Positions 1 to 9,786 of a DNA stretch of 57,500 nucleotides are shown piece after piece; the stretch's first letter is position 1; each line of letters opens with the position of its first letter. Both the position numbers and the translations under genes were made by a program. The notes under the pieces are model-generated. The model worked only from the letters and a program-made list of their open reading frames with translations. It did no database searches and was not told the origin of the DNA. The DNA lies in contig JADEZQ010000012.1 of the NCBI GenBank assembly GCA_015206785.1, positions 1 to 57,500 of the forward strand, given 5' to 3'. Source of the DNA: Quinella sp. 2Q5. GTDB taxonomy: Bacteria > Bacillota > Negativicutes > Selenomonadales > Selenomonadaceae.

Positions 1-219
1 CCATCGGATCAAACGTCACGTTTGCCTCCACAAAAGATATTCGACGCATGAACGCGGCGACCGACTTCGAACGGTTAAACGTCACGGCGCGACCATCGGA
101 TCAAACGCCACGTTTGCCTCCACAAAAGATATTCGACGCATGAACGCGGCGACCGACTTCGAACGGTTAAACGTCACGGCGCGACCATCGGATCAAACGC
201 CACGTTTGCCTCCACAAAA
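1..219. repeat. 92-bp tandem direct repeat, about 2.4 copies
   Basis: Copies start at 1, 93 and 185; the third breaks off at about 219. Copies 1 and 2 are nearly identical (one T/C difference at base 17 of the unit). Each unit carries a short inverted repeat of the form AAACGT-C-ACGTTT in the first copy. An ATG in the unit opens a 31-codon frame (48-143) whose TGA overlaps the ATG of the next copy (140-142), so the frames are chained by ATGA overlaps; no good ribosome site precedes them, so I do not call genes. The repeat may continue left of the window. Confidence 0.9.
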
Positions 220-242
220 AAATTAGCCGCGGTTGTCGCGGC
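216..242 (-). terminator. Rho-independent terminator of the 262-645 gene
   Basis: On the minus strand a perfect 6-bp stem (GCCGCG / CGCGGC, plus-strand 226-231 and 237-242) with a 5-nt loop is followed by TAATTTTTTT. It lies about 20 bases past the stop codon of the minus-strand gene and abuts the last repeat copy. Confidence 0.75.
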
Positions 243-261
243 CGACGCTGTTGTTCGCGGT

Positions 262-645
262 TCAAATCTCTTCCAAATCTTCCGGATGCTTCTTGATGTA
301 ATCGCGGTACTTGTTGTATTCGTCTTCGAACGATTTATCTTCGGAGGCAGCCAACTGAAAGGACATCATCGCCACCGCCATAATTCGGGCAATCTCGTGT
401 GCCTCGAAGGTTTCTACCAAGCGGGAAATTGTGCGCGCCGTCTCGTCGAGCAGTTCCTGATCGTCGGCGGCAAAGCGGTTCAACAGGAGCAAATCGAACA
501 TCTGCTGTTCCAAGGCCGACCAACCGAGCGCAACGCCTGCATTGGAATGCGGAACGCGGTCATGAACGTTGTCGAATTCGGCATCGTCCCCGCCTATTTC
601 CGGAATATAAACTTCGTCTTCATCTTCAAAACGCGGCCTGAGCAT
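262..645 (-). CDS. Acidic protein of unknown function (127 aa)
   Basis: I do not recognise this protein. It is strongly acidic, with an Asp/Glu-rich N-terminus (EDEDEVYIPEIGGDDAEFD) and C-terminus (HPEDLEEI); the middle (about residues 42-100) looks helical. No signal peptide or membrane segment is visible, so it is probably cytoplasmic. The strand was chosen because GGGGAGG sits 8 nt upstream of the ATG on the minus strand, a promoter precedes it (691-719) and a terminator follows it (216-242). A 138-codon frame on the opposite strand (286-702) lacks these signals and is a shadow. Confidence 0.7.
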   Translation of the reverse strand: MLRPRFEDEDEVYIPEIGGDDAEFDNVHDRVPHSNAGVALGWSALEQQMFDLLLLNRFAADDQELLDETARTISRLVETFEAHEIARIMAVAMMSFQLAASEDKSFEDEYNKYRDYIKKHPEDLEEI

Positions 646-670
646 ACAGAACGCCTCCCCGAAAAAATTA

Positions 671-700
671 TTGAAAAGTGCACCGCAGGTATTGTACTAT
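671..700 (+). promoter_or_regulatory. Sigma-A type promoter for 737-1950
   Basis: TTGAAA (671-676) and TACTAT (695-700) are separated by 18 bp, about 36 bp upstream of the start codon at 737. The -10 overlaps the -10 of the divergent promoter by two bases. Confidence 0.6.
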
Positions 701-719
701 AGGGCAAATGCAAAGTAAA
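691..719 (-). promoter_or_regulatory. Sigma-A type promoter for the 262-645 gene
   Basis: On the minus strand TTTACT (714-719) and TACAAT (691-696) are 17 bp apart, about 45 bp upstream of the start at 645. It interleaves with the rightward promoter, so the two RNA polymerases could not both occupy the site. Confidence 0.6.
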
Positions 720-736
720 GCAAGCGGAGGTCGGTC

Positions 737-1186
737 ATGCAAAAAATTTTAGCGGGCGTCGGCGTGGTGATTATGCTTCTGGGGATTTTCGGCGCAAGCT
801 ACACATGGAACCACGATCATCGTGACGCGACGACGCTGGATAAATATGCCACCACGGAATTTCAGCTTGCCCGCGACAAAGACGGCAACTGGGAGAGCGC
901 GACGCTCAGCTTGTGGGATTATCGTTACGACAAGGCGCGGCTCTTGAACAAGGCAATCATCTTCACCGACGGAGCACCCTGGGAAGTCGACGCCGTCACC
1001 CGCCAAACGCAGGTCGGCTGGCGCAACGAGAACAAGCTGTTCTTCCACTTCCCCAAGTCCTCGCTCAAGGATTTGTTGCTGGCGAAGGAAGTCCGCGTGA
1101 AATTTTTTTATGACAACGGGCAATCGATTGACCTGCCGCTGAGCCGCAAAGATTTGCTCGCCTGGCAGAGGAAGTTGCGATGGTGA
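737..1186 (+). CDS. Membrane-anchored or secreted protein of unknown function (149 aa)
   Basis: No family recognised. The first ~20 residues (MQKILAGVGVVIMLLGIFGA) form a hydrophobic segment that would serve as a signal anchor or signal peptide; the rest is soluble, mixed alpha/beta in appearance, with no Cys-based lipobox. The ATG at 737 follows GCGGAGG at a normal distance. The 3' end overlaps cobS by 7 bases, so the two genes are probably translated together, but nothing in the sequence ties this protein to cobalamin synthesis. Confidence 0.75.
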   Translation: MQKILAGVGVVIMLLGIFGASYTWNHDHRDATTLDKYATTEFQLARDKDGNWESATLSLWDYRYDKARLLNKAIIFTDGAPWEVDAVTRQTQVGWRNENKLFFHFPKSSLKDLLLAKEVRVKFFYDNGQSIDLPLSRKDLLAWQRKLRW

Positions 1187-1950
1187 GCTTCCTTATCGGG
1201 CTGCAGTTCCTAACGCGAATCAATCTCGTGCGGCAAGACGAATGGACACAGCAGGGCTTCGGCGCGTCGGTGAAATTTTTTCCCGCGGTCGGAGCAGTCG
1301 TCGGAGCAATCTGCGCGGCGGTCGTCTTCTTGTTGCAGCTGACCGGTCTGCCGCTGTTGACGGGCGCGGTGGCGTTTGCGTTGCCGATAATTTTGACGGG
1401 CGGCATTCATTGCGACGGGCTGGCAGATTCGGCGGACGGGTTGCTATCGGGTCGTGAGCGCGAAAAAATTTTGGTGATCATGAAAGATTCGCGGACGGGC
1501 TCGTTCGGCGTGACGGCTCTGTTGCTGACGGCCCTGCTGGAGGGCGCGGCGTTGGTTGAGCTGGCGCGGCTGTCGGCGGAAATTTTATGCGCGGCAGTTT
1601 ACGCTTCGCCGATAATCGCGCGGCTGATGATGGTCGTGACGATTGGCGCGTTCCCATACGCAAGACCCGACGGCATGGGCAAGGCGTTCGCGATGTTCAC
1701 CACGCGGCGGACGATTTTCTTTGCGGCGGCGGAAACTTTCCTGCTGCTGGTGCCGTTGATGTTCGGCGGAAAAATTTTTCTGTGCGCGGCTTTTGCGACG
1801 GCAACGGCTCTGCTGATGACGTGGCGGCTTGCAAAGTTCTCGACGGAAAAAATCGGCGGCGTCACGGGCGACATCTACGGCGCGGTCACAATGCTTGCGG
1901 AGCTCGTGGCGACAGTGACGTTCCTGTTGACGGCGAACGCAATGCGCTGA
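1180..1950 (+). CDS. cobS: Adenosylcobinamide-GDP ribazoletransferase (cobalamin synthase)
   Basis: CobS joins adenosylcobinamide-GDP to alpha-ribazole (or its phosphate) in the last step of nucleotide-loop assembly of vitamin B12, at the cytoplasmic membrane. The 256-residue length is typical. The family signature HCDGLADSADG is at residues 77-87, followed by the MKDSRTGSFG segment (101-110), and the rest is hydrophobic with several membrane helices. The ATG overlaps the upstream gene's stop region. No other cob genes are in the window, so the enzyme may act in salvage. It converges on the B12-dependent methylmalonyl-CoA mutase genes. Confidence 0.95.
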   Translation: MVSFLIGLQFLTRINLVRQDEWTQQGFGASVKFFPAVGAVVGAICAAVVFLLQLTGLPLLTGAVAFALPIILTGGIHCDGLADSADGLLSGREREKILVIMKDSRTGSFGVTALLLTALLEGAALVELARLSAEILCAAVYASPIIARLMMVVTIGAFPYARPDGMGKAFAMFTTRRTIFFAAAETFLLLVPLMFGGKIFLCAAFATATALLMTWRLAKFSTEKIGGVTGDIYGAVTMLAELVATVTFLLTANAMR

Positions 1951-1959
1951 AATCAAAAA

Positions 1960-1989
1960 CCCCGACCGAAGTCGGGGCGAATTTTTTTT
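1960..1989. terminator. Bidirectional terminator between cobS and mutB
   Basis: A perfect 7-bp GC stem (CCCCGAC / GTCGGGG, 1960-1966 and 1971-1977) with a CGAA tetraloop is followed by a T-run on the plus strand (1982-1989) and preceded by an A-run (1955-1959) that gives a T-run on the minus strand. It serves both convergent genes. Confidence 0.9.
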
Positions 1990-2003
1990 CGGGGGAAAAT
2001 TTG

Positions 2004-4205
<2,202 letters not shown>

Positions 4206-6371
4206 TTATGCCATCCCCTTTTTCTGTTGCATAGCCTGAAGAGTTTTGTAGCAATTCGAGCGAATGTTGATGTAGTCGTCGATGCCCGCCGCCTTGTAGG
4301 TTTCGACGAGCTCAGCGGGAGCCGTGCCCGCCAGATAGACCGTGGCGTTGGGCAGAGCCTCGTGGAGCTTGGGAGCCAACGCGGGAACGATTTCGGGATA
4401 AGTCGCGTCGGTTGAGCAGATGACCACGGCGTCCGCACCCGAAGCCTTAGCAGCTTGAGCCGCCTCGTCGACGGTCGCGAAGCCGTTGTTGCCCAGAACT
4501 TGGAACGCGCCGACCTGCAGGAAGCTGGTGGTGAAATCTGCGCGGGCTTTGTGTTGGGGAATGGGGCCCATGTTCGCCAGGAAGATTTTGACGTTGTCGC
4601 CGGTGGAAGCTTTGAACTTCTCGGTGACTTCGCGCAGAGCCTCGAAGCGTTCGCTCCAGCGGTGAGCCTCAATCGCTTTGATTTCGTCGACGGTCGCCGT
4701 GCCCAGAGCCTTGCGAATCTCGGCGATGGTTGCGCCCTTTTCAGCGGCGGCGATGACTGATTCAACGTCGTCGGCTTTGATGGCGGCGATGGCGGCTTTG
4801 GCGTCGACATTGGCAAGGAACGATTCGATTGCGGCGGTGCGTGCCTTGAGGTTGGCGGCTTGATCTTCGGCGCGGGCGTCAATGCGTTCCTCGGTCATGT
4901 TGGGATACATGTTGTTGCCGACGATGCGGTCTTTGCGAGTCTCGGCTGCCTTGAAGCGTGCGGCGAGAATTGCGGCGATTTGTTCCTGCGGATAACCTTC
5001 CTTGAGCGCGGCGACGATTCCGCCCTTGCTCTCGACGGTCTGGAACTCCGCCCAAATTTTTTCGCGAATCTGTTTGGTGAGCGTCTCGACTGCCCAGCTG
5101 CCGCCGGCGGGGTCAATCGGTTGCAGAAGCCCGAATTCCTCTTGCAGGATGATTTGCATGTTGCGGGCAATGCGGCGGCTGAATTCGTCGCCCTTGCGAA
5201 CGGGCTCGTCGAACGTGGAATTCTCGAAGCTGTCCACGCCACCGACAACGCCGCTGAAAAGTTCCGTCGTGTCGCGCAGCATGTTGACGTAGGGATCGTA
5301 AACGGTCTTGAAGAATTTCGCGGGGCGACCGTGAATGTGCATCTTCTGCGATTCTTCGTTGCCGCCGAAAGCTTTGACAATCTGCGCCCAAATGGGACGG
5401 ACTGCGCGGAGCTTTGCAATCTGCATGAAGAAGTTCGCGCCCATTGAGAAGCCGAACATGATTTGCGACGCCGCCTGGTCAATCGTCAAGCCGCGGTCGA
5501 GCAGTGCACGCAGATACGCCACGCCCGTCGCAACCGAGTAAGCGACTTCCTGCACGTCGTTTGCGCCGCCGTTGCTGAAGACGTTGCTCTTGACGAAAAT
5601 CGTTTTGACTTCGGGCGCGTTGACGACAGCCCACTTCGCGACGGCAGCCGCCTCGTCGTAGAGTTTGTCGAGCGATTGGGTGAGCGTGCCGTTTGCGACG
5701 TATTCAGCAATGGGGTTGGCACCGATGACGCCCTTGAGTTTGCTGACGTCGGAGCCGCTCTTCTTGACCGCCGCGACAATCAGCGCGAGCAGAGGCAGTG
5801 AGCTTTCGCCGGCGTAAACATACAGCGGATATTGGTCGAGCTTGAGACCTTTGAGCAGGGTTTCGACGTCGCCGAGCGTGGTGACTGAACAGCCGTGCTT
5901 GCCGATGTGTTTGCAGTCGCGGGCGTCGTGAGCCTTGCGGGTGGCGCAGTCAACTTTGACGTGGTAAATCGTGGAGCCTTTGTCGATCTCGTGGCGGAGC
6001 AGTTCATTGTTCTCTTCGGGCAGAGTCTCGTCGCACGCCTGAGCGATTCCCCACGGCGCGTTGACGTAACCGTTTGCTTTGACGCCGCGCAGATAGTCGC
6101 CCATGCCGGGGAAAGATTTCGTCGGCTGAATGGGCTCGGTGTCCGCGTGGAAATACATCGGGCTGAAGGTGATGCCCTCGTAAGTTTTGGTGAAAAGCTT
6201 CTTCTCGAACGGTGCGCCCTTGAGCAGGGCAATGCACGCCTCTTTCCACTCGTCATACGTCGGCGGGGTGAATTCGTCCAGCGGGACTTCGGGGAAAGTT
6301 TCTTGCGCCTCTGCGCGCTGAATCAGGGCTTGCAGATCCAGCTCGGCGGACGCCTCTTTTTGATTGCTCAT
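4206..6371 (-). CDS. mutA: Methylmalonyl-CoA mutase, small subunit
   Basis: This is the structural partner of MutB in the heterodimeric mutase. The 721-residue protein keeps the same two-domain layout as MutB, but its C-terminal domain (from about residue 590) lacks the DxHxxG cobalamin-ligand motif: the equivalent segment reads LANMGPIPQHKARADF. That loss is normal for the small subunit. The ATG at 6371 has an excellent AGGAGGTCAC ribosome site. No methylmalonyl-CoA epimerase, MeaB chaperone or decarboxylase gene lies beside it here. Confidence 0.95.
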   Translation of the reverse strand: MSNQKEASAELDLQALIQRAEAQETFPEVPLDEFTPPTYDEWKEACIALLKGAPFEKKLFTKTYEGITFSPMYFHADTEPIQPTKSFPGMGDYLRGVKANGYVNAPWGIAQACDETLPEENNELLRHEIDKGSTIYHVKVDCATRKAHDARDCKHIGKHGCSVTTLGDVETLLKGLKLDQYPLYVYAGESSLPLLALIVAAVKKSGSDVSKLKGVIGANPIAEYVANGTLTQSLDKLYDEAAAVAKWAVVNAPEVKTIFVKSNVFSNGGANDVQEVAYSVATGVAYLRALLDRGLTIDQAASQIMFGFSMGANFFMQIAKLRAVRPIWAQIVKAFGGNEESQKMHIHGRPAKFFKTVYDPYVNMLRDTTELFSGVVGGVDSFENSTFDEPVRKGDEFSRRIARNMQIILQEEFGLLQPIDPAGGSWAVETLTKQIREKIWAEFQTVESKGGIVAALKEGYPQEQIAAILAARFKAAETRKDRIVGNNMYPNMTEERIDARAEDQAANLKARTAAIESFLANVDAKAAIAAIKADDVESVIAAAEKGATIAEIRKALGTATVDEIKAIEAHRWSERFEALREVTEKFKASTGDNVKIFLANMGPIPQHKARADFTTSFLQVGAFQVLGNNGFATVDEAAQAAKASGADAVVICSTDATYPEIVPALAPKLHEALPNATVYLAGTAPAELVETYKAAGIDDYINIRSNCYKTLQAMQQKKGMA

Positions 6372-6463
6372 ACAGAACGTGACCTCCTAAAAAATTTTTT
6401 TGACGGTGCGAAAAGTTTTGTCTCAACCTCCTCGTTCCTAACCATTAATCAAACGCTGTGAAA

Positions 6464-6493
6464 ATATTAGCGCAGATTATCAGCCGCTGTCAA
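6464..6493 (-). promoter_or_regulatory. Promoter of mutA-mutB
   Basis: On the minus strand TTGACA (6488-6493) and TAATAT (6464-6469) are 18 bp apart, leaving a leader of roughly 85 nt before the mutA ATG. I see no cobalamin-riboswitch (B12-box) sequence in that leader. Confidence 0.65.
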
Positions 6494-6520
6494 CGCCGCC
6501 GAAAAATTTTCCCGCCGCCG

Positions 6521-6549
6521 TTGCCATAGAAAAAACTTTCGGCTACAAT
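6521..6549 (+). promoter_or_regulatory. Promoter of the nitroreductase-yraN-yifB unit
   Basis: TTGCCA (6521-6526) and TACAAT (6544-6549) are 17 bp apart, about 27 bp before the start codon at 6576. It diverges from the mutA promoter. Confidence 0.7.
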
Positions 6550-6575
6550 TTGAACAACCGAAAGGAGAGTTGACC

Positions 6576-7088
6576 ATGAGCTTTTTGGAATTGGCACGGG
6601 CGCGTTACTCTTGCCGCAAGCTGACTGACGCACCGGTTGAGGCGGCGAAGGTTGAGCGAATCCTTCAGGCGGCGGTTGCGGCACCGACTGCGAAGAACGC
6701 TCAACGCTACACCATCTGGGCTGTGAAGTCCGCCGCGGCGTTCGACAAACTCAAGCAGGCGACGCCCTACACATTCGGCGCGGGCATGGCTTTCGTGGTC
6801 GGCGCGGCAAAGGACGGCGCATTCGACAGACCGTTCGACAAAAAAAATTTCGCGGAGATCGACGCGGCAATCGTCGCGACACACCTGATGCTTGCCGTGC
6901 AAGACGAAGGGCTCGGCACCACGTGGGTCGGTTGGTTCGACGCGCCGAAGATGCAGGAACTTTTCCCGCAGATGCAGGGCTACGAACTCATCGCGATTTT
7001 CCCCGTGGGTTACCCCGCAGCCGACGCCAAGCCGCACGTCCGCCACGAAGACCGCCGTCCGCTTTCCGAGGTCGTCGTCGAACTGTGA
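6576..7088 (+). CDS. Nitroreductase family protein (FMN-dependent oxidoreductase)
   Basis: The 170-residue protein has the family's N-terminal FMN-binding pattern (ARARYSCRKLTDAPV, residues 7-21), the helix AAVAAPTAKNAQRY and the C-terminal half with HLMLAVQDEGLGTTWVGWF. Relatives are flavin enzymes using NAD(P)H on nitro compounds, quinones or unknown substrates; the natural substrate cannot be told. The ATG at 6576 is preferred to the TTG at 6570 because AAAGGAGA (6561-6568) is at the right distance from it. Its stop overlaps the GTG start of yraN (GTGA). Confidence 0.9.
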   Translation: MSFLELARARYSCRKLTDAPVEAAKVERILQAAVAAPTAKNAQRYTIWAVKSAAAFDKLKQATPYTFGAGMAFVVGAAKDGAFDRPFDKKNFAEIDAAIVATHLMLAVQDEGLGTTWVGWFDAPKMQELFPQMQGYELIAIFPVGYPAADAKPHVRHEDRRPLSEVVVEL

Positions 7089-7456
7089 CCCGCCAAAAAA
7101 TTTTCGGCAAGCTCGGCGAGGACGTCGCGGCAAAATTTTTACAAGCGAAGGGCTACACCATCATCGCCAGAAATTTTCGGATACGCTCGGCTGAAATCGA
7201 CATCATTGCCCGCGTTCACGACGTGATAATTTTCGTGGAAGTCAAGGCGCGGTCAAACATCAGGCACGGTTTGCCAAGCGAGGCGGTCACCCTTCGCAAG
7301 CAACAAAAAATCATCGAGGCGGCGGGCGTCTTTCTGCAGGATGAAAATTTTGCGGACTGCGCCTGCCGCTTTGACGTTGTCGAGGTCTATCTGCGCGGCG
7401 GCAACGTCGAGGAAATCAATCACATCGAAAACGCATTCGAAGTCACGGGGGGTTAA
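7085..7456 (+). CDS. yraN: YraN / UPF0102 family endonuclease-like protein
   Basis: This is a 123-residue protein of the UPF0102 family, which has a restriction-endonuclease-like fold and is often next to yifB/dprA. Visible family features are GKLGEDVAAKFLQAKGY, the EIDIIARV segment and FVEVKAR (the D...ExK-type nuclease core) around residues 35-60. The biochemical role is unproven. The start is GTG at 7085, overlapping the upstream stop by the GTGA arrangement; no strong ribosome site is visible, which fits translational coupling. yifB follows 3 bases after the stop. Confidence 0.88.
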   Translation: MTRQKIFGKLGEDVAAKFLQAKGYTIIARNFRIRSAEIDIIARVHDVIIFVEVKARSNIRHGLPSEAVTLRKQQKIIEAAGVFLQDENFADCACRFDVVEVYLRGGNVEEINHIENAFEVTGG

Positions 7457-7459
7457 ACT

Positions 7460-8992
7460 TTGTACGCCAGAACATTTGGTGCCACGACGCAGGGCGTGGA
7501 CGGGCTGATAATTTCCGTGGAGGTCGACAGCGCGAACGGTATGCCCGCCTTCGACATCGTGGGCTTGCCCTCGGCCGCCGTGAAGGAATCGAAGGAACGC
7601 GTGCGCACCGCCATAAAAAATTCGAGTCTGCGCAGCCGTGTCGAGAAGGTCACAATCAACCTTGCGCCTGCCAACGTCCGCAAGGAAAGCGCGGGGTTGG
7701 ACTTGCCCATTGCAGTCGGACTGCTCGCCGCGCAGGGTCGATTGCGTCCTTCGGTGTGCGAAGAATTTTTGTTCGTGGCGGAGCTGTCGTTGGAAGGGTT
7801 GCTCAGACCTGTGCCTGGCGTCTTGCCAATTGCAATCACCGCTCGCGCCGAAGGTTTCAGGAAAATTATCGTCGCCCGCGAAAACATCAACGAGGCTCTG
7901 CTCGTCGACGGCATCGAAGTCTACGCGCCGAAGAGTTTGATGGAGCTGGTGGACTTCCTCGACGGCGAGATTGAGCTTGCACCCGCGACGCCGCAACCTT
8001 CCGAAGAGCCCGAAGGTTTCGTTGAACTGACTGACGACTTCGCGGACGTTCAAGGACAGTTCATGGCGAAGCGTGCGCTGGAAATTGCGGCGGCCGGCGG
8101 GCACAACGTCTTGATGGTCGGCGTTCCAGGCTCAGGCAAAACAATGCTCGCCAAGCGCATGAGTTCAATCCTGCCGGAGATGACGCGCGAAGAAGCTTTG
8201 GAAGTCACCAAAATCTACAGCATAGCGGGGAAGTTGCCGCAGGGCAGCGGGCTGATGACCAAGCGTCCGTTCCAGAACCCGAATCACGACGCTTCGACCG
8301 CGGCGATAATCGGCGGCGGCACCACTCCCACGCCGGGGCAAGTCACTTTGGCGCACAACGGCGTTCTCTTCCTCGACGAGTTTCCCGAATTCAAGAAGAA
8401 CACGCTTGAGGCTCTGCGCGAACCTTTGGAGGAGAGGCAGATTACAATCAGCCGCGTCAATGGCACGCTGACCTTCCCCTGCAGCATAATTTTGATTTGC
8501 GCGATGAACCCGTGCCCCTGCGGCTGGAACGGCTGCGACGACCATCAATGCCGCTGTTCGGAAGTCGACATCAAGCGATATATGCGCAGGCTGTCGGGGC
8601 CGTTGTTGGATCGAATCGACATTCAAGTTCGCGTGCCCCGCGTCAATTACGACGAGCTTAGCTCCCGCCGCAAGAACGAATCTTCCGCCGCAATCCGCCA
8701 AAGAGTTTCTGCCGCCAGAGAAATTCAGACGCGCCGCTTGGCAAAGTACGGGCTCTATTGCAACGCGCAGATGCCTCACGCCTTGGTGCTCAAGCTGTGC
8801 ACGCTTGAAGGTGCCGCGCAAAATTTGCTCAAAGAAGTTTTCGAGGCGAAGAAACTTTCCGCGCGCAGCTACGACAGAATCATCAAGGTCGGGCGCACGA
8901 TTGCTGACCTTGCGGGCGGCGGCGAAATGATTGAGGCGCGACACATCGCCGAGGCAATCAGGCTCCGCAGCGATTTCGATATTGACGGTTGA
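7460..8992 (+). CDS. yifB: YifB/ComM-family Mg-chelatase-like AAA+ ATPase
   Basis: The 510-residue protein has the N-terminal ChlI-like domain (MYARTFGATTQGVDG...; about 1-170), the AAA+ core with Walker A GVPGSGKTM (Lys227) and Walker B LFLDEFPEF, and the C-terminal Mg-chelatase-type domain with a Cys-rich insert (CPCGWNGCDDHQCRC). In some bacteria the ComM members are branch-migration helicases used in natural transformation; in Firmicutes the role is less clear. The start is TTG at 7460, as the family N-terminus begins exactly there and GGGGGG precedes it. dprA, often the next gene, is absent. Confidence 0.92.
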   Translation: MYARTFGATTQGVDGLIISVEVDSANGMPAFDIVGLPSAAVKESKERVRTAIKNSSLRSRVEKVTINLAPANVRKESAGLDLPIAVGLLAAQGRLRPSVCEEFLFVAELSLEGLLRPVPGVLPIAITARAEGFRKIIVARENINEALLVDGIEVYAPKSLMELVDFLDGEIELAPATPQPSEEPEGFVELTDDFADVQGQFMAKRALEIAAAGGHNVLMVGVPGSGKTMLAKRMSSILPEMTREEALEVTKIYSIAGKLPQGSGLMTKRPFQNPNHDASTAAIIGGGTTPTPGQVTLAHNGVLFLDEFPEFKKNTLEALREPLEERQITISRVNGTLTFPCSIILICAMNPCPCGWNGCDDHQCRCSEVDIKRYMRRLSGPLLDRIDIQVRVPRVNYDELSSRRKNESSAAIRQRVSAAREIQTRRLAKYGLYCNAQMPHALVLKLCTLEGAAQNLLKEVFEAKKLSARSYDRIIKVGRTIADLAGGGEMIEARHIAEAIRLRSDFDIDG

Positions 8993-9014
8993 ATTTTTGC
9001 AGGAGGTGTCCAAA

Positions 9015-9767
9015 ATGTTCCGAGTGTTGATTTTTTCAGTGGTGATGCTCTTGTTCATCGGGCATGCGTATTCGAAGACATTGCCCGTGCCCGAACCCGA
9101 AAGCCCGACGCCAATCGCCAAACAAGTTCTGCCGAAGCACAAACACTCCGCCGCTTGCGAACAGACGACTGCCGAGCCCGTGCAAATCATTTGCATATTG
9201 GATCGCTCCGGCTCAATGGCGAAGCTCGCTGACGACACAATCGGCGGCTACAATTCCTTCATTGAACAGCAACGCTCTAAGCCGGGCGCGGCTCAAGTCA
9301 CGACCGTCATCTTCGACGACCGCTACGAGAAAATTGTTGACGGCGTTGACCTTAGCGACGTGCCCGAACTGACTTCGGCGCAATATTACGCGCGCGGCAC
9401 CACGGCTCTTTTGGACGCGGTTGGCATGACGATTACCGACGTTGCCGGCAAGATGGAACGCGAAGGCATTTGCCCCGCCAAACGCCGCGTGCTGATTATG
9501 ATTATGACCGACGGCTACGAGAACGCCAGCCGCGAATATCGCAAGGCTGACGTCAAAGCTCTGATTGAATCCACGACGAACGATTACAAGTGGAACTACG
9601 TCTTCTTGGGCGCGAACATCGATTCCGCTTCCGAGGCCGGCAGCATCGGTATCAGTGCCCGTCACGCGTCGAACTATAAGGCGGACGCAAGCGGCGTGCG
9701 CGAATCTTTCAGCCGAATGAACGAGGCAGCCGACGACGTTCGCGAACGCGGCACATTGGACAAATAA
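9015..9767 (+). CDS. Secreted von Willebrand factor A-domain protein
   Basis: A signal peptide (residues 1-20, MFRVLIFSVVMLLFIGHAYS) is followed by a Pro-rich linker and a vWA domain (about 56-245). The metal-ion-dependent adhesion site looks intact: DRSGS at 63-67, the Thr in YARGTTALLDAV and the Asp in MTDGYEN. Such domains bind protein partners through a divalent metal; the partner is unknown. The ATG at 9015 has a perfect AGGAGGTG site (9001-9008), so an upstream in-frame extension to 8931 was rejected. It lies 22 bases after yifB and 19 before the hexomutase gene, so it is probably in the same transcript. Confidence 0.85.
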   Translation: MFRVLIFSVVMLLFIGHAYSKTLPVPEPESPTPIAKQVLPKHKHSAACEQTTAEPVQIICILDRSGSMAKLADDTIGGYNSFIEQQRSKPGAAQVTTVIFDDRYEKIVDGVDLSDVPELTSAQYYARGTTALLDAVGMTITDVAGKMEREGICPAKRRVLIMIMTDGYENASREYRKADVKALIESTTNDYKWNYVFLGANIDSASEAGSIGISARHASNYKADASGVRESFSRMNEAADDVRERGTLDK

Positions 9768-9786
9768 TTACACGAGGTGATTCAGC

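Noticed and set aside
286..702. 138-codon rightward frame opposite the acidic gene
   Set aside because: No ribosome site; the minus-strand frame has GGGGAGG, a promoter and a terminator.
6372..6463. Cobalamin riboswitch ahead of mutA (or of cobS)
   Set aside because: The leader is under 90 nt and shows no B12-box; the cobS region has none either.
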